From Limnochorda pilosa (lineage in GTDB: Bacteria; Bacillota; Limnochordia; Limnochordales; Limnochordaceae), in assembly GCF_001544015.1 (NCBI RefSeq), contig NZ_AP014924.1, forward strand, positions 992,001-1,056,000: a stretch of 64,000 bases of DNA, in the 5' to 3' direction. A program made the position numbers and the translations under genes. A model generated the notes under the pieces. It made no database searches. It was not told the origin of the DNA and worked only from the letters and a program-made list of their open reading frames with translations. How positions within the stretch are numbered: position 1 is the first letter of the stretch; every line of letters begins with the position of its first letter. Shown piece after piece: positions 1 through 9,826 of this stretch.

Positions 1-549
1 GGCGCGTTCGAACGCCGAAAGGTAGATCTCGCGCAACACTCGCTCGGGGATCTCGGCGCTGACGGTCATCCGATCTGTCTCCTGGTTGTTGGCGGCGAAG
101 TGCTTGAGACAGGTGCCAACGCCGGTGGACTGAACCCCTTCGATATAGGCTGCCGCCAGATCGCCGGCCAGGTAGGGATCCTCCGAGAAGTACTCGAAGT
201 TGCGGCCGCACAGAGGCGTGCGCTTCATGTTGACCCCGGGGGCGAGGAGAACGTGCACCCCGAGGGCCCGGCTTTCTGATCCCAGTGCCTGGCCGATCTC
301 ACGCACAAGGTCCCGATCCCATGAGCACGCGAGGCTGGAAGCGGTGGGAAAACAGGTGGCCGGGATGCTCCGACTCAGGAGCTGACCTTCCTCAGCAGGC
401 CGCCGAAGCCCGTGAGGCCCGTCGGAGACCACAATGGAGGGGATGCCGAGGCGCGCGATGGCTTCGGTGGTCCAGGCGGTTGCACCAGAGCAGAGGGACG
501 CCTTCTCTTCCAGGGTCATCTGGCGTACGAGGGCTTCCAGATCCTCCAT
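1..549 (-). CDS. Glycoside hydrolase family 3 (beta-glucosidase-like), N-terminal part
   Basis: The minus strand is open from an ATG at 549 to the window edge (183 codons, C-terminus outside). The translation reads like the start of a GH3 (beta/alpha)8 barrel: [16 protein letters not shown], then [30 protein letters not shown], and [12 protein letters not shown] with the KHF/N-N substrate-binding signature. The catalytic Asp would lie outside. A GGGGAGG ribosome site precedes the ATG by 10 nt. It is divergent from the Opp-type transporter operon that ends with another glycosidase, so a shared role in oligosaccharide use is likely. Family assignment is firm; the sugar is unknown. Confidence 0.88.
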   Translation of the reverse strand, partial: MEDLEALVRQMTLEEKASLCSGATAWTTEAIARLGIPSIVVSDGPHGLRRPAEEGQLLSRSIPATCFPTASSLACSWDRDLVREIGQALGSESRALGVHVLLAPGVNMKRTPLCGRNFEYFSEDPYLAGDLAAAYIEGVQSTGVGTCLKHFAANNQETDRMTVSAEIPERVLREIYLSAFERA

Positions 550-742
550 GGCATGGATACCTCCCCTGGGCAGGTCCTGCTGTGCCGGGCCATGGATGGG
601 GTTCGATCGACGACCCCGCGCTCCTGCCGGCGGCCCGTGACCTGGAACCTGGCGACATCGCGCGGGAGGGACGTCCGGCACCCGACGCTCTCACGGCCGG
701 AAGGGAACTGTGGGTCGATCCCGGAATGCTACGAATGGGCAG

Positions 743-762
743 GAGAGTTAATGATGACTCTC
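743..762. promoter_or_regulatory. Inverted repeat in the divergent GH3/transporter intergenic region
   Basis: GAGAGT and ACTCTC are separated by 8 nt, 80 bp upstream of the transporter start. Its position between two divergent sugar-related transcription units makes it a candidate operator. No regulator gene is visible next to it. Confidence 0.35.
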
Positions 763-841
763 TTGCATTTCGAGTCTTGGGCGTCCGGCAAGGCCCGGCA
801 CCTCGGCCGGAGGAGAACGGTTACAAGAGGAGGGTGTCCAC

Positions 842-2548
842 GTGAGAGACGTGATCCGTGCGCTGGCTGTCGTGGCATTCGTCCTGGCGGCTGCCTGTAT
901 GGCCGCCTCACCGGCACTCGCTCAGGTCCTTCCCCGCGGTGAGACCATGTACTTCGCCGGATTCCAGTGGGGTCCCGTGACGCACTTCAATCCTCTGGCA
1001 CCCAACCCGCCCTGGCCTCTCGGCTCCAACGCCAACCCGGACCAGCAGGGGCCCGGATATGTCTACGAGACGCTCTTCCTGTACAACATCGTCCATGGCC
1101 AGTATGAGCCGCTGCTCGGCCGCGAGATGAACTGGGTCGACCCCAACACGCTGCGTATCGTGCTGCAGCCAGGCACCCGGTGGCAGGACGGTCGAGCCTT
1201 GACTTCAGCCGACGTCGTCTTCACCTTCCAGCTCGCTCAACGGTACGCTCTCGGCTACAGCTCGTTCTGGCAGTACGTGAAGTCCATGAGGGCGATCGAC
1301 GACCGAACGGTGGAGATCGCTCTCGACCCGTCCAAGCCTAACCGCCCGCTCGTCAACCAGTACGTCTCCTTCGTCATGATCCTGCCGCAGCACATCTGGG
1401 GTTCGGTGGCGGACCAGGGACGCACTGCACTCCTGCAGTTCGAGAACCTGAATCCGGTCGGCTCCGGCCCCTACAAGGTCCAGGCTTACTCGGCCGAGCG
1501 GATCGTCCTGGAGCGATTCGACGGCTACTGGGGCAAGTCCGTCTACGGCATGCCGGTGCCCAGGTACCTGGTCCATCCTATCTTCAAGAGCAACGACGCC
1601 GGGAACCTCGCGCTCGAGCAGGCCCAGGTCGACTGGTCGCAGCAGTTCGTACCGCGGGTGTGGACCATCCCCAACGTGAAGACCTGGCTCGACGAGGAAC
1701 CGTACTACGTGCCTGGCTCGATTCCGCTGATGATCATCAACGTGCAGCGCCCGGGTCTGGCCAACGCGCTGGTGCGCAGGGCGCTGGCATTCTCCATCGA
1801 CTACGCGCTCATCGCCCGCACCGCCATGTCCAGTTACTCGGAACCTGCCAGGTCCAGCCTGATCCTGCCCACGGGCGTTGAGGCCCGGTACTTCGACGTG
1901 GAGAACGTAGAGCAGTACGGCTGGGAGTACGACCCGGACAGGGCGGTAGAGATCCTGGAGGAGGAACTCAACGCCAGGAAGGGCTCCGATGGCATCTACG
2001 TCCTTCCCGACGGCACCAGGCTGAGCTTCACCGTGCAGACCCCCTACGGGTGGACCGACTGGATGGCCGCGCTGGAGGTCGTCGCCCAGAGCGCCAAGAA
2101 GGTCGGCATCGAGGTGCGCACGGAGTTCCCCCAGGCGCCCGTCGTGACCACCAACATCCAGAACGGCACCTTCGATATGGCCCTCTGGTACGTCGCGCAG
2201 GTGAGCCCGGCCAGCCCGTGGACCCGGTTCCGGGACGTCATGGACGACAGGGACGTGCCGCCCGTAGGCGAGCAGGCGTTCCAGGACTTCGGGCGCTTCT
2301 CGCACCCGGATGTGGCGCCGCTGCTCGACAGAGCCGCGTCTGCCTCCGGCGACGCAGAGCTGAAGCGGATCTATGGCGAGCTCGACCGCATCTTCATGGA
2401 GAACGTGCCCGCCATCCCGCTCATGTACCGGCCTCTCCTGTTCTACGAGTTCAACACGACCCACTGGACCGGCTTCCCAACCAGCGCGAACCCGACGGCA
2501 CCGCCGCTCTTCTACATCTCGGTGCTGCGGACGGTGAGCGCCAGGTGA
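842..2548 (+). CDS. Extracellular solute-binding protein, family 5 (Opp/Dpp type)
   Basis: 568 aa; GTG start preceded by AGAGGAGGG. The first ~28 residues form a Sec signal peptide ending SPALA-Q. The mature part begins with the family-5 pattern (GPVTHFNPLAPN, then YVYETLFLYN, then W.DGRALTSADVVFTFQLA), the fold shared by peptide, nickel and several oligosaccharide binders. It is the first gene of a tightly overlapping operon with two permeases, two ATPases and a GH5-like glycosidase. In Thermotoga and other thermophiles Opp-type systems next to glycosidases import beta-oligosaccharides, so sugar rather than peptide is the likelier ligand here; that is inference from context. Confidence 0.9.
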   Translation: MRDVIRALAVVAFVLAAACMAASPALAQVLPRGETMYFAGFQWGPVTHFNPLAPNPPWPLGSNANPDQQGPGYVYETLFLYNIVHGQYEPLLGREMNWVDPNTLRIVLQPGTRWQDGRALTSADVVFTFQLAQRYALGYSSFWQYVKSMRAIDDRTVEIALDPSKPNRPLVNQYVSFVMILPQHIWGSVADQGRTALLQFENLNPVGSGPYKVQAYSAERIVLERFDGYWGKSVYGMPVPRYLVHPIFKSNDAGNLALEQAQVDWSQQFVPRVWTIPNVKTWLDEEPYYVPGSIPLMIINVQRPGLANALVRRALAFSIDYALIARTAMSSYSEPARSSLILPTGVEARYFDVENVEQYGWEYDPDRAVEILEEELNARKGSDGIYVLPDGTRLSFTVQTPYGWTDWMAALEVVAQSAKKVGIEVRTEFPQAPVVTTNIQNGTFDMALWYVAQVSPASPWTRFRDVMDDRDVPPVGEQAFQDFGRFSHPDVAPLLDRAASASGDAELKRIYGELDRIFMENVPAIPLMYRPLLFYEFNTTHWTGFPTSANPTAPPLFYISVLRTVSAR

Positions 2549-3606
2549 GAACCGGCTCAGCCGGAGAAGCGGACGGAGGCCCCCCTCGGGGGGCCTCCCG
2601 CCACCTCTCGCGCTACATCCTGGGAAAGGCGGTCTGGTATCTCCTGGCCCTGGCGGTGGCCCTCGTCCTCAACTTCCTCCTGCCGCGCTTGATTCCGGGC
2701 AACCCCGTGGACGCGCTCATCGGCCAGTACATCCGCGGCGGCTCGGCGGGACAGGCGACGGCTCGGGTCTACGAGGCCTTCCTGGAGGAGTTCGGGCTCG
2801 ATAGCTCCATGGGCCACCAGTTCGTTGCGTACATCGGAAACGTGGTGCGCGGCAACCTTGGGATCTCGTTCTCCTTCTACCCGGCGAGGGTGACCGACCT
2901 CATCGCCCAGGCTCTGCCCTGGACCGTGGCGCTGCAGTTGCCGGCCATTCTGCTGGGCTGGATCCTCGGGAACGTACTGGGGGCCCTCGCGGCGTACAAG
3001 GGCGGGCGCTTCGATCGCGCCTTCTTCGTGGGCGCGCTGGCCGTCTCCAGCATCCCCTACTATGCGATGGCGATCATCCTGCTCTATGTCCTGGCTGTGG
3101 TCCTGCCGGTCTTCCCGGCTGCAGGGGGCTACAGCTTCGGCATGATGCCGGAGTTCTCAGCCGCGTTCATCCTCGACCTGGCCCACCACTATGCGCTGCC
3201 CTTCCTGTCGTTGGTGCTCATCTCCATCGGCAGCCAGGCGGTGGGCATGCGCTCGATGGCCATCTACGAACTCGGCACGGACTACGTCAACTACTCCAGC
3301 GCCATGGGCGTTCGCGAGGGTTTCATCCTGCGCTATGTCTTCCGCAACGCCATGCTGCCGCAGGTGACGGGGCTCGCGCTCTCCCTCGGAACGCTGGTAG
3401 GAGGAGCCCTGATCACCGAGCTGGTCTTCTCGTATCCGGGCATCGGCGATCTCCTGTTCAAGGCGATCACGCTGAACGACTATCCGCTGATTCAGGGCGT
3501 GACGCTCTTCATCGCCACCGGGGTCCTCCTTGCGAACTTCCTGGTGGACGTTGCCTACGGGTTCATCGACCCGCGGATTCGGGCTGTCCAGATGGGGGAG
3601 CGATGA
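2545..3606 (+). CDS. ABC transporter permease, DppB/OppB-like
   Basis: 353 aa from the GTG that overlaps the preceding stop by 4 nt (GTGA), a translational-coupling arrangement. Six hydrophobic segments are visible; an N-terminal one (WYLLALAVALVLNFLLPRLIPGNP) carries the DppB-like proline-rich exit. The C-terminal cytoplasmic loop has the EAA-type motif around RYVFRNAMLPQVTGLALSLG. It forms the membrane channel with the following gene. An ATG-type start is absent nearby, and the hydrophilic first 25 residues are Gly/Arg rich, so the true start could be slightly inside. Confidence 0.9.
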   Translation: MRTGSAGEADGGPPRGASRHLSRYILGKAVWYLLALAVALVLNFLLPRLIPGNPVDALIGQYIRGGSAGQATARVYEAFLEEFGLDSSMGHQFVAYIGNVVRGNLGISFSFYPARVTDLIAQALPWTVALQLPAILLGWILGNVLGALAAYKGGRFDRAFFVGALAVSSIPYYAMAIILLYVLAVVLPVFPAAGGYSFGMMPEFSAAFILDLAHHYALPFLSLVLISIGSQAVGMRSMAIYELGTDYVNYSSAMGVREGFILRYVFRNAMLPQVTGLALSLGTLVGGALITELVFSYPGIGDLLFKAITLNDYPLIQGVTLFIATGVLLANFLVDVAYGFIDPRIRAVQMGER

Positions 3607-4481
3607 GCATGGCCGCTTCAAGCGTTTCACAGGGCGCGGCGCACGTGCGCGTGATGCGTTCCAATCGCTTCGCGGTGAGTCTCTTCCTCGTGGTGAGCGT
3701 CGTGGCGTTTGCCCTGCTCGGGCCGGTCGTCATCGGGCGGGAGCCTGGAGAGATCGTCGGCATGCCGTTCGAGGAGCCGTCGCGCTTCGCGCTGCTCGGC
3801 ACCGACAACTTCGGCCGGGACGAGCTGACGCTGCTCATGTACGGTGCCCGCACCTCCCTTCAGATCGGCGCGATCGCGGGCATCCTCGCATTGCTGATCG
3901 GCACCGTGGTGGGGACCGTGGCCGGCTACTATGGAGACAACACGGATGAGACCCTGATGGGCCTTACCAACGTCTTCATCACCATCCCGTCCTTCGTGGT
4001 GCTGATCCTGCTCTCCATCGCCCTCCGATCGCGTTCGGTGCCCGTCATGGGGCTCGTCATCGGCATCACCTCGTGGCCGTGGACGGCCCGGGCGGTGCGA
4101 GCGCAGGCATGCAGCCTGCGAGCCAGGGAGCATGTGGACGTGGCTCGCCTCTCCGGGGCGAGCGGGCTTTCCATCATCGCTCGAGACATCGTTCCCTACA
4201 TGTTCTCCTACCTGGCCATGGCGTTCACCCTCCAGCTCTCGTCCGCAGTGCTGACGGAAGCCTCGCTCAGCATGCTGGGCTTGGGCCCCACCAACACGGT
4301 CTCGCTGGGCGTCATGCTCCAGTGGTCCCTGCTGTGGGAGGCCGTACGCCAGGGGAACTGGTGGACCTTCCTGCCCCCCACCTTCTTGCTCGCGATCATC
4401 GCGTTCAGCCTGCAGCTCCTCAACGCCAGCCTGGACGAGGCCTACAATCCACGGCTCCGAAGGAGGGGCAGCGCCAGGTGA
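3603..4481 (+). CDS. ABC transporter permease, DppC/OppC-like
   Basis: 292 aa; the ATGA overlap with the upstream permease fixes the start. One N-terminal helix is followed by LLGTDNFGRDELTLLMYGARTSL, the hallmark of DppC-type permeases, and four to five further helices. The EAA loop lies around ARLSGASGLSIIARDIVPYM. It pairs with the DppB-like gene; its stop overlaps the start of the first ATPase by 4 nt. Confidence 0.92.
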   Translation: MSMAASSVSQGAAHVRVMRSNRFAVSLFLVVSVVAFALLGPVVIGREPGEIVGMPFEEPSRFALLGTDNFGRDELTLLMYGARTSLQIGAIAGILALLIGTVVGTVAGYYGDNTDETLMGLTNVFITIPSFVVLILLSIALRSRSVPVMGLVIGITSWPWTARAVRAQACSLRAREHVDVARLSGASGLSIIARDIVPYMFSYLAMAFTLQLSSAVLTEASLSMLGLGPTNTVSLGVMLQWSLLWEAVRQGNWWTFLPPTFLLAIIAFSLQLLNASLDEAYNPRLRRRGSAR

Positions 4482-5545
4482 GCGTGCTGCTGGAAGCCGA
4501 GCATATCAGTGCGAGCTACCTGCTGGACGAAGCGGGCGCGAGGGAGACTCCGCCCTGCATCCGTGCCGTCGACGACGTCAGTCTGGAGCTGCACGAAGGC
4601 GAGGTGATCGGCATCGCCGGCGAGTCCGGGTGCGGGAAGTCGACCCTCGCCATGGTTCTCTCCGGCACCGTGCGCCCACCGCTGCAGGTGACGGCGGGGC
4701 GGCTACGGATCGCAGAGCAGGCGGTGCCCCTCGCCGGCGGCGGATCGGACCCGCGCGCCGCCTCCGACGCCGACCAGACGCCCCTGCTCCGCGGGCGGGT
4801 GGTGGCGATGCTGCCCCAGGGCGCGATGAACGCCCTGAACCCGACGCTGCGCATCCGGGACTTCGTCTTCGACGTGCTGCGATCCCACCTGCCCGGGATC
4901 ACACGGCAGGAGGCGATCGAGCGTGCGAGCGAGCGTCTGGAACGGCTGGGGTTGCCCCCCCGTGTCCTGAGCGCCTACCCGCACCAGCTGAGCGGGGGCA
5001 TGAAGCAGAGGGTGGTGGCCGTCGTCTCGACGCTGCTCGATCCGGACGTCCTCGTGGCCGACGAGCCCACGTCGGCCCTCGACGTCACCTCCCAGCGGAT
5101 GCTTCTGGCGCTCCTGGTCAGCTTCCTCGAGCAGAGCATCATCCGCGGGATCGTCTTCATCACGCACGAGCTTCCGCTGTTGCGTTACATCGCCCAGCGC
5201 ATTGCGATCATGTACGCCGGGCAGCTCGTGGAGGTCGGCCCTACCGATCGTGTGCTGTTCGCACCCTCGCACCCCTACACCCAGGCGCTCATGCACGCCA
5301 CCATCGTGCTCGAGAAGGGCACCCGCAGGCAGCGGATCAAGACGGTCGGGGGCGCACCGCCCGGCCTTCTCTCACCCCCGCCCGGGTGCCGCTTCCACCC
5401 CCGCTGCCCCGTGGCGATGCCGATCTGTTCCCAGTCCGTCCCACCGGCCGTTTCGGTCGGTGAGCGCCACGATGCCGCCTGCTGGTGGGTTGCGGGCCAT
5501 TCTGCCGGAGAGGCGGGTGCCACCCACGATGCCGCACGCCGATGA
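4478..5545 (+). CDS. ABC transporter ATPase, DppD/OppD-like
   Basis: 355 aa, GTG start overlapping the permease stop (GTGA) with AAGGAGGGG upstream. Walker A GESGCGKST at residues 48-56, signature LSGGMKQR, Walker B LVADEPTSALD and switch histidine ITHE are intact. The C-terminal oligopeptide-family extension has three clustered cysteines (CRFHPRCPVAMPIC), the probable Fe-S binding feature of this subfamily. It energises uptake with the next ATPase. Confidence 0.94.
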   Translation: MSVLLEAEHISASYLLDEAGARETPPCIRAVDDVSLELHEGEVIGIAGESGCGKSTLAMVLSGTVRPPLQVTAGRLRIAEQAVPLAGGGSDPRAASDADQTPLLRGRVVAMLPQGAMNALNPTLRIRDFVFDVLRSHLPGITRQEAIERASERLERLGLPPRVLSAYPHQLSGGMKQRVVAVVSTLLDPDVLVADEPTSALDVTSQRMLLALLVSFLEQSIIRGIVFITHELPLLRYIAQRIAIMYAGQLVEVGPTDRVLFAPSHPYTQALMHATIVLEKGTRRQRIKTVGGAPPGLLSPPPGCRFHPRCPVAMPICSQSVPPAVSVGERHDAACWWVAGHSAGEAGATHDAARR

Positions 5546-6329
5546 CTCGGTGCTGATCGAGACCCAGCACCTCACCCGCACCTTCGGTCAGGGCGCCCAG
5601 CAGGTACGGGCGGTCGACGACGTCTCCCTTCGCCTGCACCGGGGCGAGATCGCGTCCGTGGTCGGGGAGAGCGGCAGCGGGAAGTCGACCCTGGCCAGGT
5701 TGATGCTGCGCCTGCTTCAGCCGTCCGCGGGACGGATCCTCTTCGAGGGGGCGGACGTGACGCGGCAGAGCCGCCTGCCGGAGCTGCGCCGCTACTGGCA
5801 GCGGGTACAGGCGGTCTTCCAGGACCCGTCGGCCTCCTTCAACCAGTTCCTGACCGTCCGTCGCCTCCTGGAGAGGGGGCTGGGGCTCGAGGGCTCGCGC
5901 CTGGACAGCAAGGAGCGCGACGCCCGCGTGCGCTGGGCCCTGGAACGGGTCGCGCTCAACCCGGGCGAGATGCTCGCCAAGCTCTCCCACGAGATGAGCG
6001 GAGGCGAGCGGCAACGGGTGATGATCGCCCGGGCTCTGGTGGTGCGGCCGCTCTTGCTCCTCGCCGACGAGCCGACGACCATGGTGGACGCCTCGTCGCG
6101 CGCGAGCATCCTGAATGTGCTCCTGGACCTGCGGGACGAGTTCGGGATGGCGATCCTCTTCATCACCCACGACGTCAGCCTGGCCACCTACGTGAGCGAC
6201 ACTCTGTTCGTCATGCATGATGGCAGGCTGGTGGAATCGGGCGGCGTGGAGAGGATCACGGCCAGCCCCGAGCACGCGTACACCCGGCAGCTCTTCGCGG
6301 ATGCCTTCACCATGTCGGAACGGGGGTAG
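5529..6329 (+). CDS. ABC transporter ATPase, DppF/OppF-like
   Basis: 266 aa. Walker A GESGSGKST at 46-54, Q-loop QAVFQDPSASFN, signature MSGGERQR, Walker B LLADEPTTMVD and switch ITHD are all present. The ATG at 5529 is inside the end of the previous gene (17-nt overlap). Unlike DppD it lacks the cysteine-rich tail, so it ends soon after the ABC domain, as in short OppF proteins. It is a heterodimer partner of the preceding ATPase. Confidence 0.93.
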   Translation: MPHADDSVLIETQHLTRTFGQGAQQVRAVDDVSLRLHRGEIASVVGESGSGKSTLARLMLRLLQPSAGRILFEGADVTRQSRLPELRRYWQRVQAVFQDPSASFNQFLTVRRLLERGLGLEGSRLDSKERDARVRWALERVALNPGEMLAKLSHEMSGGERQRVMIARALVVRPLLLLADEPTTMVDASSRASILNVLLDLRDEFGMAILFITHDVSLATYVSDTLFVMHDGRLVESGGVERITASPEHAYTRQLFADAFTMSERG

Positions 6330-6333
6330 CGCC

Positions 6334-8022
6334 ATGACCGAGCAGGATACCTCCAGCCAGCTCTCGAGACTGGGCGTCAACTACTGGCCGGCCCATGCCG
6401 GACCCTACATGTGGCGGGAATTCGATGAAGAGGCGATCGCCGCCGACCTGCGGGCGCTCAGGGCCGCCGGGGTCGAGTACACTCGGAGCTTCCTCTTCTG
6501 GCCGGACTTCATGCCGGAGCCGGACCGGGTCGAGCCGGCCATGATGGAACGGCTGGGCCGTTTCATGGATCTCCACGAAGAGGCGCGCCTTGGAGTGCAC
6601 CTCACGCTGCTGGTGGGGCACATGAGCGGGCAGAACTGGCCGCCACCCTGGATGCCCGATCCCTCGCGCCTCTACACCGATCCCGGGCTCCTGCTGGCCC
6701 AGGAGCGCTACCTCACCACGGTCGTCGAGGCGGTCCGACCCAGCCCTGCCCTGGAAGCCTATGTCTTGACCAACGAGCTGCCCCTCTTCACCGGGCCGGC
6801 GCCGGTGGAAGCCGTCCAGGCGTGGTCATCCAGGATGGTGGGGCTCCTGAAGCGCCTCGACCCCGATCGGTCGGTCTCCCTGGGCGACGGCGCGTGGTAC
6901 GTGCTCGGCGACACCGCCAGCGGTTTCCGCCCCACGCACGCCCAGGACGTCATCGCCCCGCACCTGTATCTGGCCGACACCCACCCCGGGCGGCAACTGG
7001 CCGCGTACGGGCTGGCCATGGCCGTGGCCCGACGGCTGGCCCGTGACGCTGGCAAGGCCATCTGGCTGGAGGAGTTCGGAGCGACGCACTCCGTCTTCGG
7101 AGAGGAGGAGGTGGCGAGATGGGCGCGGGGCGTGGTCACGGAGGCCAGGCTCCACGGCGCCGAGCAGGTCTGCTGGTGGTGCGGGTTCGACTTCCCTGAG
7201 GCGATGGGCGAGCGCCCGCCCTACAGTCACCACCCTCACGAGCTCTCCTTCGGGATGATGCGCTCGGATCGGTCACCGCGGCCGGTGGCGGCGGCCCTGA
7301 GGGAGGCAACCGTCGCGCCCCTTCCGAACCTGCGGCGGGCCGGGCTCCTGATACCCTCCTGGGTGTATCGGGCGTATCCCTTCGGTGAGCCCTGGGGTGC
7401 CGCCACGCGGCGAGCCTTCCTCAACGCGTACGCGGCCTTGCGCGAGCTGGGCTACCTGCCCGAGGTGGTGCTGGAGGACGACCTGGGGTCTCAGCCCGCC
7501 ACAGCCGGCAACGCAGGTCCCGTCGTCGACGCCGGCCTTGCCGCCGCCGGTCCCTACGGACTCCCTCCGATCCTGGCGGTACCCTCGGTGCAGAAGCTCC
7601 AGGCAGCCACATGGGCGAGGCTGGAAGCCTATCCCGGTCGGGTTCTCTACAGCTACCTCCACGCGACGGCGGTGCGCTCGCACGAGGGGGCCTGGATCTC
7701 GGCGGCATCGGCCAGACGCTTCTTCGGCGGGGAGGCCCGCAACCGCTTCAACCTGCCTGAGCCGGCGCCTCGGGGCCTGGTCTGGGAGGGTGGGCGGATC
7801 GACCTGCCGAAGGGGCCCGATCCCTTCTCGGAGACGCCGCTCCTGGTGCGCCCCAAGGAGGCCGCCGTTCTGGGGCGGGACGACCAGGGCCGTCCCCTCT
7901 GGATCCGCGCCGGCCGGAGGGACCTCCTTCTCTTCCCGATCGAAGCCCTGGCGGACGACCTCACCCCGGTGATCGCTTTCTATCGGGCGGTGCTCCGGTC
8001 CCCTCCAGAGGCGGGCAGCTGA
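6334..8022 (+). CDS. GH5-like glycoside hydrolase (cellulase/mannanase superfamily)
   Basis: 562 aa, no signal peptide, ATG 4 nt after the ATPase stop. The N-terminal ~330 residues look like a clan-A barrel: GVNYWPAHAGPYMWREFD at the start, AYVLTNELPLF with the expected Asn-Glu acid/base pair, HLYL with the histidine, and KAIWLEEFGATHS with the nucleophile Glu. The second half (from about 340) has an A/G-rich Rossmann-like portion similar to beta-galactosidase trimerisation-type domains. As the last gene of the transporter operon it probably trims an imported oligosaccharide in the cytoplasm. The substrate cannot be read from sequence. Confidence 0.8.
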   Translation: MTEQDTSSQLSRLGVNYWPAHAGPYMWREFDEEAIAADLRALRAAGVEYTRSFLFWPDFMPEPDRVEPAMMERLGRFMDLHEEARLGVHLTLLVGHMSGQNWPPPWMPDPSRLYTDPGLLLAQERYLTTVVEAVRPSPALEAYVLTNELPLFTGPAPVEAVQAWSSRMVGLLKRLDPDRSVSLGDGAWYVLGDTASGFRPTHAQDVIAPHLYLADTHPGRQLAAYGLAMAVARRLARDAGKAIWLEEFGATHSVFGEEEVARWARGVVTEARLHGAEQVCWWCGFDFPEAMGERPPYSHHPHELSFGMMRSDRSPRPVAAALREATVAPLPNLRRAGLLIPSWVYRAYPFGEPWGAATRRAFLNAYAALRELGYLPEVVLEDDLGSQPATAGNAGPVVDAGLAAAGPYGLPPILAVPSVQKLQAATWARLEAYPGRVLYSYLHATAVRSHEGAWISAASARRFFGGEARNRFNLPEPAPRGLVWEGGRIDLPKGPDPFSETPLLVRPKEAAVLGRDDQGRPLWIRAGRRDLLLFPIEALADDLTPVIAFYRAVLRSPPEAGS

Positions 8023-8233
8023 GGTCCGGCCAGGACGGTCTCCCTCTCGATTTCCCCCGGGACTCCTCTCGAGCCTCCGGTCTCTACAGCGCCATGACAG
8101 GCCCTCCGCTCGTGACGAATCGCCGGCACTGCGGCCAGAGCCGCAGGCCCCAGCGCGCACAACCGCTTCCCGATCAGGCGTCGCGCCTGGCGACCTCCCA
8201 TCACCCTCCCTGCTTGGGCCCAGCACCCTTGCA
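8023..8233. other. Intergenic region, nothing recognised
   Basis: Convergent gap between the GH5-like gene and the decayed MFS gene. No T-tract terminator, RNA gene or repeat is evident. Confidence 0.5.
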
Positions 8234-9522
8234 TCAGGCGCGGACCCCTTCCCCTGCCAGGGTGCTGACCGATCTGTTGGTCCTTTCCGTGCAGACAAGC
8301 ATGACCACGGCATACAGGAGAATCACTGCGGGGAAGAGAGCCAAGTGCCTGCCGGAGGTGACGAACCCGAATGCCGGGGGCAGAACGGTAGTGCCTGTAT
8401 ATGCGACCCCCATCTGTACGCCATGAGCATGGGTGCCCAGTCCGCGCTGAACCGGCGGGGCGTCTCGTGCAGCATAGAGGGGTAGATGGGGGCGCATCCC
8501 AGCCCAACGAGCAAGAATCCGACAGGGGAAAAGGGGCCAGGCATGGGCAAGAGCATCAGCCCTGCGCCCGCCAGGATCAACAGAAGACCTGCTCGGATCA
8601 ACGAGGCATTGCTCGTTCTCATGGCCGCGAAACCGGAAATCAACCGCCCGACGGTGAGGCTCCCGAAGAACAGCGAAACCCAGAAAGCTGCAGTGGATGC
8701 ATCCAGTCCCCTTGCCTTGACCAGGAAGCTGCTGCCCCACAAGCCCATCGTAGCTTCTGCCCCGCAGTAAGAGAAGAAAGCCACGAGAACCGGCCACACA
8801 CCTGGGAGCTTCAGGACGGAGAGCAGGCCGGCGTTACCTTTCTCGGCGCTTCCACCATCATCGAGGATCGCGTTCCCGTCTTGAGCGTGGCGTCCGTTAT
8901 CGCGCCCAGCGTTCCTCGTTGGCTGTTGCTGCCCGGCAGGGGCCAGAGCCGGTCGTGCGGATGACGTTTCCCTTTCCGTCCATCTCCACAGCGGCAGCGA
9001 GGCGAGCAGCAATGCAACCAGGCATCCCTGGATGATACCGACGGTGAGGTACCCGCCCCGCCAGTTACCACCCTCCACGATGAAGCGGGACATGATCAGG
9101 GGGCCCGACATGGCCCCGACACCCCAAAAGCAATGCAGCCAGTTCATGTGATTGGCCTTGTAATGGGTGGCGACAAAGTGGTTAAGGGCGGCGTCCACAG
9201 CACCTCCACCCAGGCCGAGGGGGATGGCCATCAAAAGGAGCCATCCAAACGAAGGGGAAAGGGAAAAGCCGCAGAGGGCGATGGCCGTCATGGCGACGCT
9301 GACACGTGTCGTGTTTCCCGTTCCGAAACGCCGGATGATGGGACCGCTGAAGAAACTGGCGACGATGGTCCCGCCGGAGACGATCATGGAGATGATTCCC
9401 GCGAAACTGTATGGAACGCCCAGTCCCGGCTGCATGACGGGCCAGGAGACGCCCAACAGAGAATCGGGCAGGCCGAGGCTGATGAAAGTGGCATAGATGA
9501 GGGCCAAGAACAAGGTAGCCAT
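8234..9522 (-). pseudogene. MFS transporter, frameshifted near the C-terminus
   Basis: The start at 9522 follows GGGGGATAAGCC. Twelve-helix MFS architecture is recognisable, with an FGTGNTTRVS loop after helix 2 and a polar interdomain loop of about 50 residues. After CAPIYPSMLHETPRRF the reading frame is lost at about 8420-8430. The remaining helices (VAYTGTTVLPPAFGFVTSG...LLYAVVMLVCTERTN) continue in another frame to a stop at 8234. A one-base slip in the TACAGATGGGGG stretch explains it. Either a real pseudogene or a sequencing error. Confidence 0.75.
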
Positions 9523-9582
9523 GGCTTATCCCCCGTGGGTCAAGGCTACTGCCGGGCTGATGGATTCGAGCATAGCAGAAAG

Positions 9583-9660
9583 CGGTGGAGCAAGAATCCG
9601 CCCGCTTCCTGGTCCGAGAGGACTACGAGCGCCGCGCCTCTGGAGAGCCTATACAGCTAC
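9583..9660 (+). pseudogene. Fragment of an IS256-type transposase
   Basis: One frame reads VEQESARFLVREDYERRAS, which matches the N-terminal region of the complete IS256-type transposase in this window (EEEVARFLGREHYQRRAAGEP). It ends after about 25 codons. It differs enough to derive from another member of the family. Confidence 0.5.
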
Positions 9661-9826
9661 CGTATGCCATACTCTCGGACGGTATTCAATACCCAGTGTC
9701 GCCGGATTCCGGTCAGCAGGTAGGCTGCCGCCATCCGCCAGCGCGTCAGACTGGCCGTTTCCCTCGCCGGCATACGGCAGGCGCAGGCCCCGGTCCATCA
9801 GCCACCCCGACCCGCTCCCTCATCAT

